The notes beneath the pieces were generated by a model. That model had not been told where the DNA came from, did no database searches, and saw only the letters and a list, made by a program, of their open reading frames with translations. A stretch of DNA of 64,000 nucleotides. Source: Spirochaetota bacterium. Lineage in GTDB: Bacteria > Spirochaetota > UBA4802 > JAGODF01. Positions 26,166 to 35,618 of this stretch are shown here, one piece after another (within the stretch, counting starts at the first letter, position 1; each line of letters begins with the position of its first letter). Location of the stretch: positions 18,100 to 82,099 of the forward strand of contig JARKUF010000011.1 in the NCBI GenBank assembly GCA_029974015.1, given 5' to 3'. The position numbers and the translations under genes are program-made.

Positions 26166-27314
26166 ATGACCATGAAACTAAAATCGAAACTTCCCGGCCA
26201 GGGAACCACCATCTTCACGGTGATGTCGCGGCTGTCGAACGAGCATGGAGCCATCAACCTTTCCCAGGGATTTCCGGATTTCGATATCGATCCCCGTATC
26301 ATCTCCCTGGTTGAGAAGTTCATGCGGGCCGGAAAAAACCAGTATGCTCCCATGCAGGGGGCGATGGAACTGCGTGAGCAGATTTCGATAAAGATAAGGG
26401 AGATGTACGGTGCCAATCTCGATCCGGTCTCCGAGATCACCGTCACTGCCGGGGCTACGGAGGCGCTTTTCACCGCCGTGGCCTGTGCTGTGTGCCCAGG
26501 CGATGAGGTGATCATCTTTGAGCCCGCCTATGACTCCTACGCCCCATCCATCCTCTTAGCGGGAGGCGCACCGGTCCCCCTTACTATGCATTACCCTGGC
26601 TATTGTATCGACTGGAACGAGGTGAAAGACGCCATCGGAAACAAAACGAGAATGATTATTATCAACACTCCGCACAATCCCACCGGCGCGGTCCTCACGG
26701 AGCATGATATCTCCGCTCTTCTCGACATCACCCGCGGCACCGACATACTCATCCTCAGCGATGAAGTGTACGAACATATCATATTCGACGGGCGGCGCCA
26801 TGAAAGCATGTCGAGGTACCCGGAGTTGGCCTCGCGAAGTTTCGTCGTTGGGTCCTTTGGTAAAACATATCACGCCACTGGATGGAAGGTGGGGTACTGT
26901 ACGGCGCCTCGTACGCTCTCGGAGGAATTCCAGAAAGTCCACCAGTATATCACCTTCGCGGTAAACACTCCGGTACAGTTGGCCCTGGCCGAATTTATGG
27001 AACGGAGGGAAGAGTACCTCTCAGTATCCGCCTTCTACCAGGAAAAGCGCGACCTGTTTCTCTCCCTTTTGAAAAACTCCCGTTTCCGCGCCGTTCCAAG
27101 CGCCGGGACCTATTTTCAGATGCTCGACTACTCGGATATAACCGATATGCCTGACACGGCCTTCGCCATGGAGTTGACAAAAAAACACCTGGTCGCTTCC
27201 ATTCCGCCATCGGTCTTTTATCATCGCAGAAACGACCATCTGGTCCTTCGGTTCTGTTTCGCAAAGCGGGATGAAACATTAAAAAAAGCGGCGGAAAAAC
27301 TATGCGCGATCTGA
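26166..27314 (+). CDS. Methionine/glutamine-type aminotransferase (class I/II, YbdL-like)
   Basis: A 382-residue fold-type I PLP enzyme. Recognisable segments are INLSQGFPDFDID, NQYAPMQGAMELR, INTPHNPTGAVL (PLP-binding Asn), LSDEVYEHIIFDG and the Schiff-base lysine in GSFGKTYHATGWKVGYC. The early SQGFPDF block places it with the methionine and kynurenine/glutamine transaminase K subgroup. It overlaps the downstream omega-amidase gene by 13 bases; the pair would transaminate 4-methylthio-2-oxobutanoate using glutamine and hydrolyse the resulting 2-oxoglutaramate. MtnA at 41.5 kb fits a methionine salvage role. The exact ATG (26166 or 26172) is uncertain because the ribosome site is weak. Confidence 0.9.
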   Translation: MTMKLKSKLPGQGTTIFTVMSRLSNEHGAINLSQGFPDFDIDPRIISLVEKFMRAGKNQYAPMQGAMELREQISIKIREMYGANLDPVSEITVTAGATEALFTAVACAVCPGDEVIIFEPAYDSYAPSILLAGGAPVPLTMHYPGYCIDWNEVKDAIGNKTRMIIINTPHNPTGAVLTEHDISALLDITRGTDILILSDEVYEHIIFDGRRHESMSRYPELASRSFVVGSFGKTYHATGWKVGYCTAPRTLSEEFQKVHQYITFAVNTPVQLALAEFMERREEYLSVSAFYQEKRDLFLSLLKNSRFRAVPSAGTYFQMLDYSDITDMPDTAFAMELTKKHLVASIPPSVFYHRRNDHLVLRFCFAKRDETLKKAAEKLCAI

Positions 27315-28075
27315 CAGTCACCGTAATACAGACGAATCTGATATGGGAGGACCCTGGATCAAACCTCGCCATGTTCTCCGAGAAGATTTCCAGCTTTAAA
27401 GAAGCGCCCGATCTGGTGGTTCTTCCCGAAATGTTCACCACGGGATTCACCATGAACCCCGCCGGCTTCGCCGAGAAGATGGAAGGGCCCACCGTTGACT
27501 GGATGCTCCAGACGGCCAGCGAAGGCAAATTCCATTTAATCGGCAGCATTGCCATCAGGGAGGAAGGCCAGTACTACAACAGGCTCGTCTGGGCTTTCCC
27601 AGACGGGGACTTGCTCACCTATGACAAGCGACATCTCTTCCGCATGGCCGGAGAAGAAAAGGTCTACACGCCCGGCAATTCACATGTCACTGCCCGGGCA
27701 TACGGATGGATGGTACGCCCTTTTATCTGCTACGACCTCCGCTTCCCGCTCTGGTGCCGAAACCATGGCAATGAATACGACATCGCCCTTTTCGTGGCAA
27801 ATTGGCCGGAAAGGCGGGCCTCCCACTGGAAGACCCTCCTTGAGGCCCGCGCCATCGAGAACCAGAGCTACGTAATCGGCTGCAACCGCACGGGCTTCGA
27901 CGGCAACGGAATCGCCTACTCCGGGGACTCCTGCATCATCGACCCCCTGGGGCGAATTATAATACGTGAAACTGAAGCCGAGGGGATAATCACGGCCCAT
28001 CTATCCTGCGCGGAACTCGCTTCATATCGGGAAAAATTCCCTGTGTGGAAGGACGCCGACGGAAACACAGAATGA
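27302..28075 (+). CDS. Omega-amidase (nitrilase superfamily, YafV-like)
   Basis: A 257-residue C-N hydrolase. The nitrilase catalytic triad is visible: Glu in VVLPEMFTTGF, Lys in LTYDKRHLFRMAGE and Cys in PFICYDLRFPLWCRN. The segment MFTTGFTMNP is typical of the omega-amidase branch that hydrolyses 2-oxoglutaramate and 2-oxosuccinamate. Co-translation with the upstream glutamine-type aminotransferase supports this assignment. The stop codon lies inside a 17-base-pair hairpin that separates it from the convergent ilvC gene. Confidence 0.92.
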   Translation: MRDLTVTVIQTNLIWEDPGSNLAMFSEKISSFKEAPDLVVLPEMFTTGFTMNPAGFAEKMEGPTVDWMLQTASEGKFHLIGSIAIREEGQYYNRLVWAFPDGDLLTYDKRHLFRMAGEEKVYTPGNSHVTARAYGWMVRPFICYDLRFPLWCRNHGNEYDIALFVANWPERRASHWKTLLEARAIENQSYVIGCNRTGFDGNGIAYSGDSCIIDPLGRIIIRETEAEGIITAHLSCAELASYREKFPVWKDADGNTE

Positions 28076-28107
28076 GGCCATGGTTTTGCAAAAACCATGG
28101 CCTCATT
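28071..28107. terminator. Terminator-like hairpin between convergent genes
   Basis: A perfect 17-base-pair stem (28071-28087 with 28091-28107) and a three-base loop, overlapping the omega-amidase stop codon. It is symmetric, so it could act on both strands. There is no long U-run, so it may stop transcription weakly or mainly protect RNA 3' ends. Confidence 0.6.
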
Positions 28108-28124
28108 CTTCACCTTCGTTAACG

Positions 28125-28154
28125 GGAATGGGCGCTCGAAGGGGCGCCCATTCC
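28125..28154 (-). terminator. Hairpin downstream of ilvC
   Basis: An 11-base-pair stem GGAATGGGCGC/GCGCCCATTCC with an eight-base loop, located 25 bases after the ilvC stop on its strand. It lacks a U-tract, so intrinsic termination is uncertain. Confidence 0.45.
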
Positions 28155-28179
28155 TTAGGACCATTGTGGAGTCCACCGC

Positions 28180-29175
28180 TTATTTGCTGTCAATCCACTT
28201 CATCATCTTCCTCAACTCCTTTCCAACCTGCTCTATGCGGTGGCTTGCTTCAATGCGTTTTTGGGCGCTGAAGAAGGGGCGCCCGGCCATGTTCTCTAGG
28301 ATCCAGTTTCGTGCGAAGGAACCGTCCTGCACTTCAGATAGGACTTTCTTCATCTCATTCCGCGTTTCCTGAGTGACGATTCTTTTACCCACGGTGTAAT
28401 CGCCATACTCTGCCGTGTCGGAGACGGAATAGCGCATGTAGTTGATGCCCCCCTGATAGAAGAGGTCCACAATGAGCTTTAGCTCGTGAAGACATTCGAA
28501 GTAGGCGATCTCGGGCTGATATCCCGCATCAACAAGGGTGTCAAAACCGGCCTTCACAAGTTCGGAAACGCCGCCGCAAAGGACACACTGCTCGCCGAAG
28601 AGATCGGTTTCGGTCTCTTCTTTGAACGTGGTTTCGATAACGCCGGCCCTCGTGGCGCCGATTCCCTTGGCGTAGGCAAGGGCCGTCTCCTTCGCGTGTC
28701 CCGAGGGGTCGCTGTGAACGGCGATGAGGCATGGGACCCCGGCGCCCTTCACATACTCGCTTCGCACAAGGTGCCCCGGGCCCTTGGGGGCCACCATGAT
28801 GACGTCAATCTCTCCCGGAGGAACGATCTGGCCGAAGTGGATGTTGAAGCCGTGGGAGAAGACCAGGGTCTTCCCGGCCTTCATGAAGGGCTTCACCTCG
28901 GTTTCGTACAACTTCGCCTGGACATGGTCCTGTGCCAGAATCTGGATGACGTCCGCTTTCTCCGCGGCTTCTTTCGCCGTAACAGGCTCAAAGTTATGGG
29001 ATTTCGCCAGATTGTAATTCTCCGTGCCGGGAAGCTCCGACACCAGAACTTTCAGGCCGCTGTCGCGCAGGTTCTGGGCCTGGGCATGCCCCTGGCTTCC
29101 GTATCCTATCACCGCAACAGTTTTGGCGCCAAGCAGGCTCAGGTTCGCATCATCGTCGTAGTACATCTTAGCCAT
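28180..29175 (-). CDS. ilvC: Ketol-acid reductoisomerase (NADP+)
   Basis: Second enzyme of branched-chain amino acid synthesis, isomerising and reducing 2-acetolactate. The 331-residue length is that of class I KARI. The Rossmann motif is [17 protein letters not shown], with SELP after it, then [37 protein letters not shown] and the metal-binding ETETD and [17 protein letters not shown] segments. A GGAGG site eight bases upstream fixes the start at 29175 and rejects a long upstream extension. It follows ilvB and ilvN on the same strand but has its own promoter-like sequence. Confidence 0.97.
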   Translation of the reverse strand: MAKMYYDDDANLSLLGAKTVAVIGYGSQGHAQAQNLRDSGLKVLVSELPGTENYNLAKSHNFEPVTAKEAAEKADVIQILAQDHVQAKLYETEVKPFMKAGKTLVFSHGFNIHFGQIVPPGEIDVIMVAPKGPGHLVRSEYVKGAGVPCLIAVHSDPSGHAKETALAYAKGIGATRAGVIETTFKEETETDLFGEQCVLCGGVSELVKAGFDTLVDAGYQPEIAYFECLHELKLIVDLFYQGGINYMRYSVSDTAEYGDYTVGKRIVTQETRNEMKKVLSEVQDGSFARNWILENMAGRPFFSAQKRIEASHRIEQVGKELRKMMKWIDSK

Positions 29176-29254
29176 CGTACATTCCTCCGATAGTATTTCA
29201 CCGCGGTGCACGCAACACCCGTGTGTCCGGCGCGCGGCCGCATAAGGGATTGTA

Positions 29255-29282
29255 CATATACCGCACTCCATGCGAGTGTCAA
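29255..29282 (-). promoter_or_regulatory. Candidate sigma-70 promoter for ilvC
   Basis: On the minus strand, TTGACA (29282-29277) is followed after 16 bases by TATATG (29260-29255). This would start transcription about 75 bases before the ilvC ATG, separately from any read-through from ilvBN. Confidence 0.5.
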
Positions 29283-29320
29283 TAACTTTTGGGAACCTCA
29301 AAAAATTTGAGCTTGTATTA

Positions 29321-29369
29321 TATCTCCGGACGCTTCTCCGCCATGTCGGCATTCATCCCGCCGGAGATA
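29321..29369 (-). promoter_or_regulatory. Long-range inverted repeat in the ilvN-ilvC gap
   Basis: The arms TATCTCCGG and CCGGAGATA (nine pairs) enclose 31 bases with internal pairing potential, starting 17 bases after the ilvN stop. It could be an attenuator-type or terminator structure between ilvN and ilvC; no U-tract is present. Confidence 0.35.
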
Positions 29370-29385
29370 CGGCTTTGTACGCGGA

Positions 29386-29862
29386 TTAATCTTTCGTGAG
29401 CGATATTCGCCCGGTGCGGATGAGCTCCAAAATTCCGTAGGGACGGATAAGCTCAATGAAGTTGTCTATGCGTTCGGGCTCCCCCGTGGCCTCGACGGTG
29501 ATGGTTTTCGGAGAGATACCCACAATTTCGGCGCGGAAGATCTCCACAAGCTGGTAAATCTCAGGGCGCTTCGCCGGGAGCGCCTTCAGCTTGACAAGCA
29601 TGATCTCCCTCTGAACGGATTCCATAGGATGATGGTCGGTCACCTTAATTACGTCAATCAGCTTATTGAGCTGTTTCTTGACCTGTTCCATTACCCGGTC
29701 GTCGCCGCGGACCACGATGGTCATGATGGAGACGTCGGGCTGTTCCGTCTCGCTCACTGCGAGGGAATCGATGTTGTACCCACGGGCCGAAAAGAGCCCC
29801 GCCACGCGGGCCAGGACCCCGGACCTGTTTTCCACGCGAACCGATATTACATGCTGGGTCAT
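29386..29862 (-). CDS. ilvN: Acetolactate synthase small (regulatory) subunit
   Basis: The 158-residue regulatory subunit that stimulates the catalytic subunit and gives valine feedback. The N-terminal ACT domain is [21 protein letters not shown] with [13 protein letters not shown], followed by the second domain [19 protein letters not shown] and the conserved [23 protein letters not shown] overlap with ilvB gives coupled, near-equal synthesis of the two subunits. Confidence 0.96.
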   Translation of the reverse strand: MTQHVISVRVENRSGVLARVAGLFSARGYNIDSLAVSETEQPDVSIMTIVVRGDDRVMEQVKKQLNKLIDVIKVTDHHPMESVQREIMLVKLKALPAKRPEIYQLVEIFRAEIVGISPKTITVEATGEPERIDNFIELIRPYGILELIRTGRISLTKD

Positions 29863-31538
29863 ATCAACTCCGAAGTGATCATTTCCTTAACCGAGGTGCC
29901 CGCCGGGATGAGGGGATACACGTTTTCCTCCCTATCCACCCTAAAGTCGATGATGATGGGGCGGTCGGTTATTTCCAGGGCCTTCTTAATGGCCGGGACC
30001 ACATCTTCCTTTTTGTCCACGCCTATGCCAACTGCCCCAAACGCCTCCGCGAGCTTCACAAAATCGGGCTGAATGTTGATGCAGGTGTGGGAATACCGTT
30101 TATCATAAAACAATTGCTGCCACTGGCGCACCATCCCCAGAAAGCCGTTGTTGAGAATGGCAATGATGATGGGGAGCCTGTGCTGGACCGCCACGATGAG
30201 TTCCTGGATGTTCATCTGGATGGAACCGTCGCCGGCGATATCGAAGACCCTCATGTCGGGCCGCGCAAGCTGGACGCCGATGGCGGCTGGAAATCCGTAT
30301 CCCATGGTTCCGAGGCCCCCGGAAGAAAAAAAGCTCCTCGGTTCCGTGAAATTGTAAAACTGCGCCACCCACATCTGGTTTTGGCCCACCTCGGTGCAAA
30401 CGAGGGCCTCCCCCTTTGTGAGCTCTTCAATCTTTTCAACCACATACTGGGGCTTTATGGTAATTTCGCTGTCCCTGTAACCCAGGGGATGTTCCTTTTT
30501 CATTTTCTTCAGGGCGGACACCCATTCCTTAATAGAAGGCGCCTTCACCTGCTTGTTGATGTCCGCAAGGACATTGCGGCAATCGCCAACGATCGGCACA
30601 TCCACCCTGACGCTCTTCTGGACCGACGAGGGATCGATGTCGATATGGATCACCCTGGCCTTCGGCGCAAACTCGGAAACTTTCCCGGTGACCCTGTCGT
30701 CGAAGCGCGCCCCCACGGCGATGAGGAGATCGCACTCGTTGACCGCATGGTTCGCATAGTAGGTGCCGTGCATGCCTAACATTTTGAGGGAGAGGGGGTC
30801 GGTTTCCGGGAAAGCACCGAGTCCCATGAGGGTCGTAGTGATGGGAATTTCCGTTTTCTTAACGAAGCTTCGAAGCTCTGCCGAGGCATTGGAGATTATG
30901 ACCCCGCCCCCGGCGTAGATAACAGGGCGCTTCGAAGACTCGATGAGGCGGCAGGCCTTCTCGATCTGGCGGGGATGCCCTTTCGTGACCGGCTTGTAGC
31001 TTCTGATGTCCGCCTTTTCCGGGTAGCTGTATTTACCCTCCCCCTTCGAGATGTCGACGGGAACGTCGACGACCACGGGGCCCGGACGCCCTGTGGAAGC
31101 GATGTAGAAAGCCTCTTTTATTATGCGGGCCAGGTCTTTTATGTCCTGGACCAGATAATTATGCTTCGTGATGGGGCGCGTAATCCCCGTGATGTCCGCT
31201 TCCTGGAAGGCATCATTGCCAATCATTTCCCGGGACACCTGGCCCGTAAAAATGACCAGCGGCACCGAATCCATGTTTGCAGTGGCGATGCCGGTGACGA
31301 GATTTGTGGCGCCGGGGCCCGAGGTGGCAATCACCACTCCGACTTTCCCGGAGGCCCTGGCGTAACCGTCAGCAGCGTGGACAGCGCCCTGCTCATGCCT
31401 TGAAAGGATGAACTTGAATGGTGCGTTGAAAAGGTGGTGGAAGATGGGGATCACCACGCCGCCGGGATAGCCGAACATCACCTCGACGCCTTCCTTCTTC
31501 AGGCTTTCAACGATTATTTCCGCACCGGATAGAATCAC
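29859..31538 (-). CDS. ilvB: Acetolactate synthase large (catalytic) subunit
   Basis: ThDP-dependent enzyme joining two pyruvates, or pyruvate and 2-oxobutyrate, the first common step of valine, leucine and isoleucine synthesis. The 559 residues have [15 protein letters not shown] at the start, the catalytic-glutamate region [20 protein letters not shown], the FAD-region segment [19 protein letters not shown], and the ThDP motif beginning [19 protein letters not shown] start at 31538 is chosen because GAGAGG lies six bases upstream. An ATG 93 bases earlier would fall in the putative promoter. Confidence 0.96.
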   Translation of the reverse strand: MILSGAEIIVESLKKEGVEVMFGYPGGVVIPIFHHLFNAPFKFILSRHEQGAVHAADGYARASGKVGVVIATSGPGATNLVTGIATANMDSVPLVIFTGQVSREMIGNDAFQEADITGITRPITKHNYLVQDIKDLARIIKEAFYIASTGRPGPVVVDVPVDISKGEGKYSYPEKADIRSYKPVTKGHPRQIEKACRLIESSKRPVIYAGGGVIISNASAELRSFVKKTEIPITTTLMGLGAFPETDPLSLKMLGMHGTYYANHAVNECDLLIAVGARFDDRVTGKVSEFAPKARVIHIDIDPSSVQKSVRVDVPIVGDCRNVLADINKQVKAPSIKEWVSALKKMKKEHPLGYRDSEITIKPQYVVEKIEELTKGEALVCTEVGQNQMWVAQFYNFTEPRSFFSSGGLGTMGYGFPAAIGVQLARPDMRVFDIAGDGSIQMNIQELIVAVQHRLPIIIAILNNGFLGMVRQWQQLFYDKRYSHTCINIQPDFVKLAEAFGAVGIGVDKKEDVVPAIKKALEITDRPIIIDFRVDREENVYPLIPAGTSVKEMITSELI

Positions 31539-31626
31539 CTGTGTCCTCTCAATTATGAAAAATCTGCCGCCAACACATCTCAAGCGCGCGAATAAGCAAA
31601 AAAAGAAATTGGAAAAAGAATTTTTA

Positions 31627-31656
31627 TCCATACGACCCGGATTGAAACATTGTCAA
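31627..31656 (-). promoter_or_regulatory. Candidate promoter for ilvBN
   Basis: On the minus strand a perfect TTGACA (31656-31651) is followed after 17-18 bases by a poor -10 (GTATGG/TATGGA). The downstream leader has no run of Ile, Leu or Val codons, so a classic peptide attenuator is not supported. Confidence 0.35.
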
Positions 31657-31730
31657 CTCATTTTTCCGACGATATACCTTTCAAGGGAATGTAGTTGACC
31701 TAATCCCGATCACCGTAGTATCGTTTCCTT

Positions 31731-31759
31731 TTGACTTCAAGCTGAAAAAAGACGATAAA
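31731..31759 (+). promoter_or_regulatory. Candidate promoter for the metallophosphoesterase gene
   Basis: TTGACT (31731-31736), a 17-base spacer and GATAAA (31754-31759) lie about 70 bases upstream of the start codon. Confidence 0.4.
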
Positions 31760-31826
31760 ATTCCCCAAAGTCTCCAAACTACGGAGCTGGAGAAAGAAAA
31801 AACCTGAAAATCAGGGCTTACCTTAT

Positions 31827-32765
31827 ATGAAAAACGGGAAAAGCATAAAGGCCACTCTGGCCCTCCTGGCACTGCTCATCAGCACTGCATCATGCTGTGA
31901 CAAAGGGCGGAGGGAGGAGTTCAAAATTACCGGGGAAACCTCCACCGATGAGCTCCTGGTCCTCTGGACGCTGTCGGACATCCAGCCAAAAGACGTCTCC
32001 CAGCGTTGGCACCTCGAGAAGGCCATTCAAGACGTGAATGCCAGGGTCCCTTACGCTAAGATTGCCATTGTAGCGGGAGATATCGTCCATCACAGGGAAT
32101 CCGGGGCCGATTTTCGATGGTACGTAGAGGCGAAGAAAAAATCGACAATCGCTTCCTGGTACGAGATCGCCGGAAACCACGACATGAAAGACGAGAAAAA
32201 CTACCGGAAATATATCGGGGAGCATCTCCATTACTCGGTTGAAATAGGTAATGTCCTCATCCTCCTCATGTCCGACGAGGACCGTTTCCCTCCCCAGAAG
32301 ATATCCGATGAGACATTTCGGTGGTGGAAAAAGAACGTGGAGGAAAACCAGGACCGGATCATCATTACCGTAACCCACGCCTATCTCCGGGAAAGCAAGC
32401 TCTTCGGCTATCCTATCCCAAGCCGGAATATCGGCGACTCCCGGCGCTTCGCCGAAGTCCTCAAAAAGAACCGCGTCGACATCTGGGTCTGCGGGCATAC
32501 CCATCTGCCAAGCTACATGAACGACAAATGGAGAATCGCGCCGGAATTCGGCGGGACCCTCTTTATTAATGTTTCCGCCATCAGAAAGAGTTTTTTCAAC
32601 GCCATCGAGTCAAATTTTATTTATTTTAGGAAGGGGCGCGACCGCGCTCTTGTGCGGACGCGCAACCACGAGAAGGGGCGGTTCCTGAAGACAAGGGAAA
32701 TCTTCATGAAGATAAGCCGCCCCTTCCAATGGGACGGATCGCCGCCCGTGGTCAAGTATCCCTGA
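31827..32765 (+). CDS. Calcineurin-like metallophosphoesterase, putative lipoprotein
   Basis: A 312-residue exported phosphoesterase. The N-terminus has a basic start, a hydrophobic stretch ATLALLALLISTA and a cysteine, consistent with a permissive lipobox. The metallophosphoesterase motifs follow in order: LSDIQP (Gln instead of the usual His in DxH), AGDIVHH, AGNHDM, VTHAYL and CGHTHLPSY. All metal ligands except the first histidine are standard; DxQ variants exist in some subfamilies. Substrate and exact location are unknown. It is convergent with valS, 13 bases apart. Confidence 0.88.
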   Translation: MKNGKSIKATLALLALLISTASCCDKGRREEFKITGETSTDELLVLWTLSDIQPKDVSQRWHLEKAIQDVNARVPYAKIAIVAGDIVHHRESGADFRWYVEAKKKSTIASWYEIAGNHDMKDEKNYRKYIGEHLHYSVEIGNVLILLMSDEDRFPPQKISDETFRWWKKNVEENQDRIIITVTHAYLRESKLFGYPIPSRNIGDSRRFAEVLKKNRVDIWVCGHTHLPSYMNDKWRIAPEFGGTLFINVSAIRKSFFNAIESNFIYFRKGRDRALVRTRNHEKGRFLKTREIFMKISRPFQWDGSPPVVKYP

Positions 32766-32778
32766 GTGTGTACCGCTT

Positions 32779-35424
32779 CTATCCGAGCTTTTCGAGACTT
32801 TCCCGAAGCTTCTCTAAAACCCCGGAGAGCTCCTCGCGCCTGGCCCGCTCTTTTTCCACCACCTCGACGGGGGCCTTTTCCGTGAAGTTCCCGCTGGATA
32901 GTTTCTTCTGCACCCTGTCCAGGTCTCCGGATACGCGTTCAATTTCCCTGGCAAGACGCGCCTTTTCCTTGTCGATATCGATGAGGTCTTTGAGGGGAAG
33001 AAACATTTCACACCCGGGCAGGACCGCCGAGGCGTCGGTTTTTGCGGGCATGTAGCCGGAGTCTACTTCGATCCGGTCCACCTTCGCCAGGGAGCGTATG
33101 TTCACCGCCTCCCGATCGATGATCTCCACAGTTCGCCGGTCTGTCGTCTTGAAGATGACATTGGCCTTCTTCGAAGGCGGAACACCCATCTCTCCGCGGA
33201 TATTCCTTATTTTGTAGACAATCTCTTTGAAAATCTCGGCGTCTTCGGCCTCCTCCTCGAAACGGAATTTCGGGTCAACCGCGGGCCAGGGAGCCAGGAT
33301 GATGCGTCCTTCCTCCTTTTCGGAAATGCGCTCCCATATCTCCTCGGTGATGAAGGGCATGAAGGGATGGAGGAGCTTAAGGCCGGTTTTCAGCACATGG
33401 TACAGCACCTGCTTTGCCGCCTCAGACGAGGCGGCAGGAACATCGGCGCCCCCATAGAGCCGCGTTTTTGTAAGTTCTATATACCAATCGCAGAATTCGC
33501 GCCACCAGAAATCGTAAATCCCCTGGGCCGCATCGTTGAAACGATACTCCTTCAAAGAATACTCTATCGACTCGATGGCCCCGTTGAGGCGGTGGAGAAT
33601 CCAGCGATCGAAGCGTTCCAGTTCAGCCCCTTCCAGGGGTCGGGGAGTAAAACCCTCCCCCAGGTTCATGAGGATAAACCTGGTGGCATTCCATATTTTA
33701 TTGCAAAAGGCCCTGTAACCCTCAATGCGCTTTTCCGAAAGGATAACGTCGCGCCCCTGGGCGGCGAATATCGCCAGTGTGAATCGGAAGGCGTCGGTGC
33801 CGTACTCGTCCATCAGGAGAAGCGGGTCCACCACATTTCCCCGGGACTTGCTCATTTTATGGCCGTGCTCGTCCCGCACCAGGGCATGGATGTAGACGTC
33901 CCGAAAGGGGACGTCCTTCATGAACTTCAGGCCCATCATTATCATCCTCGCCACCCAGAAGAAGATGATGTCGAAACCTGTCACCAGGACCGAAGTGGGG
34001 TAATATTTTTTTAAGGCCGGAGTGATGTCGGGCCAGCCGAAGGTGGAAAATGGCCAGAGGGCCGAGGAAAACCAGGTATCCAGGACATCGGCGTCCTGGC
34101 GCACCTTCGAGGAGCCGCACTTTTCGCAGCGGTCCGGATCTTCCATTCCAACCATGATATGCCCGCAATCATCACAGTAAAAAGCGGGAATTCTGTGGCC
34201 CCACCAGAGCTGGCGGGAGATGCACCAGTCGCGGATATTATACATCCATTCGAAATAGGTCTTCTCCCAGTTCTTCGGAACAAAGCGGATGCGGCCGTCC
34301 TCCACGGCTCGGATCCCTTCATCGGCCAGGGGCTTTATCTTCACGAACCACTGCTTTGACATGTACGGCTCTATGATCGTGCGGCAGCGATAGCAGTGTC
34401 CCACGGCGTGGTCGTGGTCTTCGATCTTCACAAGGAGCCCCCGGGCCCTCAGGTCCTCCACTACCTTCTCACGGGCCGCGAATCTGTCCAAGCCCCGGTA
34501 CTTCCCGCCGTTCTCGTTAATGGCGCCCTCTTCGTCAAGGATGTTGATCTCTTCGAGGTTGTGGCGCTTGCCGATTTCAAAGTCATTGGGATCATGGGCA
34601 GGCGTTACCTTCACGAGCCCCGTGCCGAAGTCTTTCGACACGAAATGGTCCGCAATAATCGGTATCTCCCGGTCCATCAGGGGGAGGATGAGGGTTTTTC
34701 CCACGAGCGCCGTGTACCGGTCGTCATCGGGGTTCACCGCCACGGCTGTATCGCCCAACATGGTCTCAGGACGGGTTGTGGCGATTACGATATGCCCGCT
34801 CCCGTCTTTATAGGGGTATTTAACATGATAGAAGGCGCCCTTGATGTCCAGATATTCCGTTTCGATGTCCGAAAGGGCCGTGCGGCACCTTGGGCACCAG
34901 TTGATGATGCGGAACCCCTGGTAGATGAGGCCCTCCTCATAGAGGCTCACAAAAACTTTGCGCACTGCCCGGGAGAGCCCTTCGTCGAGGGTGAAGCGCT
35001 CCCGCTCCCAGTCGCATGAACATCCCAGGCGGCGGAGCTGGTGCTGAATCTGGCCGCCGGAGCGCTCTTTCCATTCCCAGACCCGGTCCACGAAGGCCTC
35101 GCGTCCCAGGTCGTCCTTCCTTTTTCCCTCCTCTCGCAAAAGGCGCTCCACCACATTCTGCGTAGCGATGCCGGCATGGTCCATGCCCGGCATCCAGAGG
35201 GCGGACTTCCCCGACATCCTCTGCCAACGGATGAGGATGTCTTGAAGCGTATTGTTCAGGGCATGCCCCATGTGGAGGTTCCCCGTCACGTTGGGGGGAG
35301 GAATGACTATGGAATAGGGCCCCCGGCCATCGGTTTCGCCTGCGTGGAAATCGCCGCTTTCCTCCCAGGTTCGATACCATTTACCCTCAACATTTTTCGG
35401 ATCGTACGACGAAGGCAGTTCCAT
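32779..35424 (-). CDS. valS: Valyl-tRNA synthetase
   Basis: Charges tRNA-Val in the cytoplasm. The 881-residue class I synthetase has PPPNVTGNLHMGHAL (HIGH motif as HMGH), the zinc/editing-associated NWCPRCRTAL, the CP1 editing domain ATTRPETMLGDTAVAVNP, and KMSKSRGNVVDP. The C-terminal coiled coil (DIDKEKARLAREIERVS and onward to KLRESLEKL) is the ValS-specific tRNA-binding arm. No T-box leader is visible upstream. A nine-base-pair hairpin of unknown role sits at 35519-35545. Confidence 0.98.
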   Translation of the reverse strand: MELPSSYDPKNVEGKWYRTWEESGDFHAGETDGRGPYSIVIPPPNVTGNLHMGHALNNTLQDILIRWQRMSGKSALWMPGMDHAGIATQNVVERLLREEGKRKDDLGREAFVDRVWEWKERSGGQIQHQLRRLGCSCDWERERFTLDEGLSRAVRKVFVSLYEEGLIYQGFRIINWCPRCRTALSDIETEYLDIKGAFYHVKYPYKDGSGHIVIATTRPETMLGDTAVAVNPDDDRYTALVGKTLILPLMDREIPIIADHFVSKDFGTGLVKVTPAHDPNDFEIGKRHNLEEINILDEEGAINENGGKYRGLDRFAAREKVVEDLRARGLLVKIEDHDHAVGHCYRCRTIIEPYMSKQWFVKIKPLADEGIRAVEDGRIRFVPKNWEKTYFEWMYNIRDWCISRQLWWGHRIPAFYCDDCGHIMVGMEDPDRCEKCGSSKVRQDADVLDTWFSSALWPFSTFGWPDITPALKKYYPTSVLVTGFDIIFFWVARMIMMGLKFMKDVPFRDVYIHALVRDEHGHKMSKSRGNVVDPLLLMDEYGTDAFRFTLAIFAAQGRDVILSEKRIEGYRAFCNKIWNATRFILMNLGEGFTPRPLEGAELERFDRWILHRLNGAIESIEYSLKEYRFNDAAQGIYDFWWREFCDWYIELTKTRLYGGADVPAASSEAAKQVLYHVLKTGLKLLHPFMPFITEEIWERISEKEEGRIILAPWPAVDPKFRFEEEAEDAEIFKEIVYKIRNIRGEMGVPPSKKANVIFKTTDRRTVEIIDREAVNIRSLAKVDRIEVDSGYMPAKTDASAVLPGCEMFLPLKDLIDIDKEKARLAREIERVSGDLDRVQKKLSSGNFTEKAPVEVVEKERARREELSGVLEKLRESLEKLG

Positions 35425-35518
35425 ATCGGTTCACCGCTACTTGTATCTTTAAATGAAGAAAACTACGGAGGCGCGCGGAAGAGGCATACAAAAACGCCGC
35501 TTTTCGCTATTTACTTTA

Positions 35519-35545
35519 GAGGGGTGCATGATATGCGCACCCCTC
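35519..35545. other. Hairpin between the antiporter and valS genes
   Basis: Stem GAGGGGTGC/GCACCCCTC with a nine-base loop, downstream of the NhaD-type gene and upstream of valS on the same strand. No U-tract follows, so termination is possible but unproven. Confidence 0.4.
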
Positions 35546-35618
35546 ATCCTCAAAACTGCGTACTATATTGGCCGACTACCTGTACCGCTGTTCCTCCGTG
35601 TTTCAGAGGTTTGCTGTC

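Noticed and set aside
31539..31631. Leader peptide or longer N-terminus for ilvB
   Set aside because: Codons are Phe-rich rather than Ile/Leu/Val, the ATG coincides with the likely -10 region, and the GTG has a proper ribosome site.
35425..35618. Possible T-box leader for valS
   Set aside because: No AGGGTGGNACCGCG-type T-box sequence or specifier loop; only a simple hairpin.
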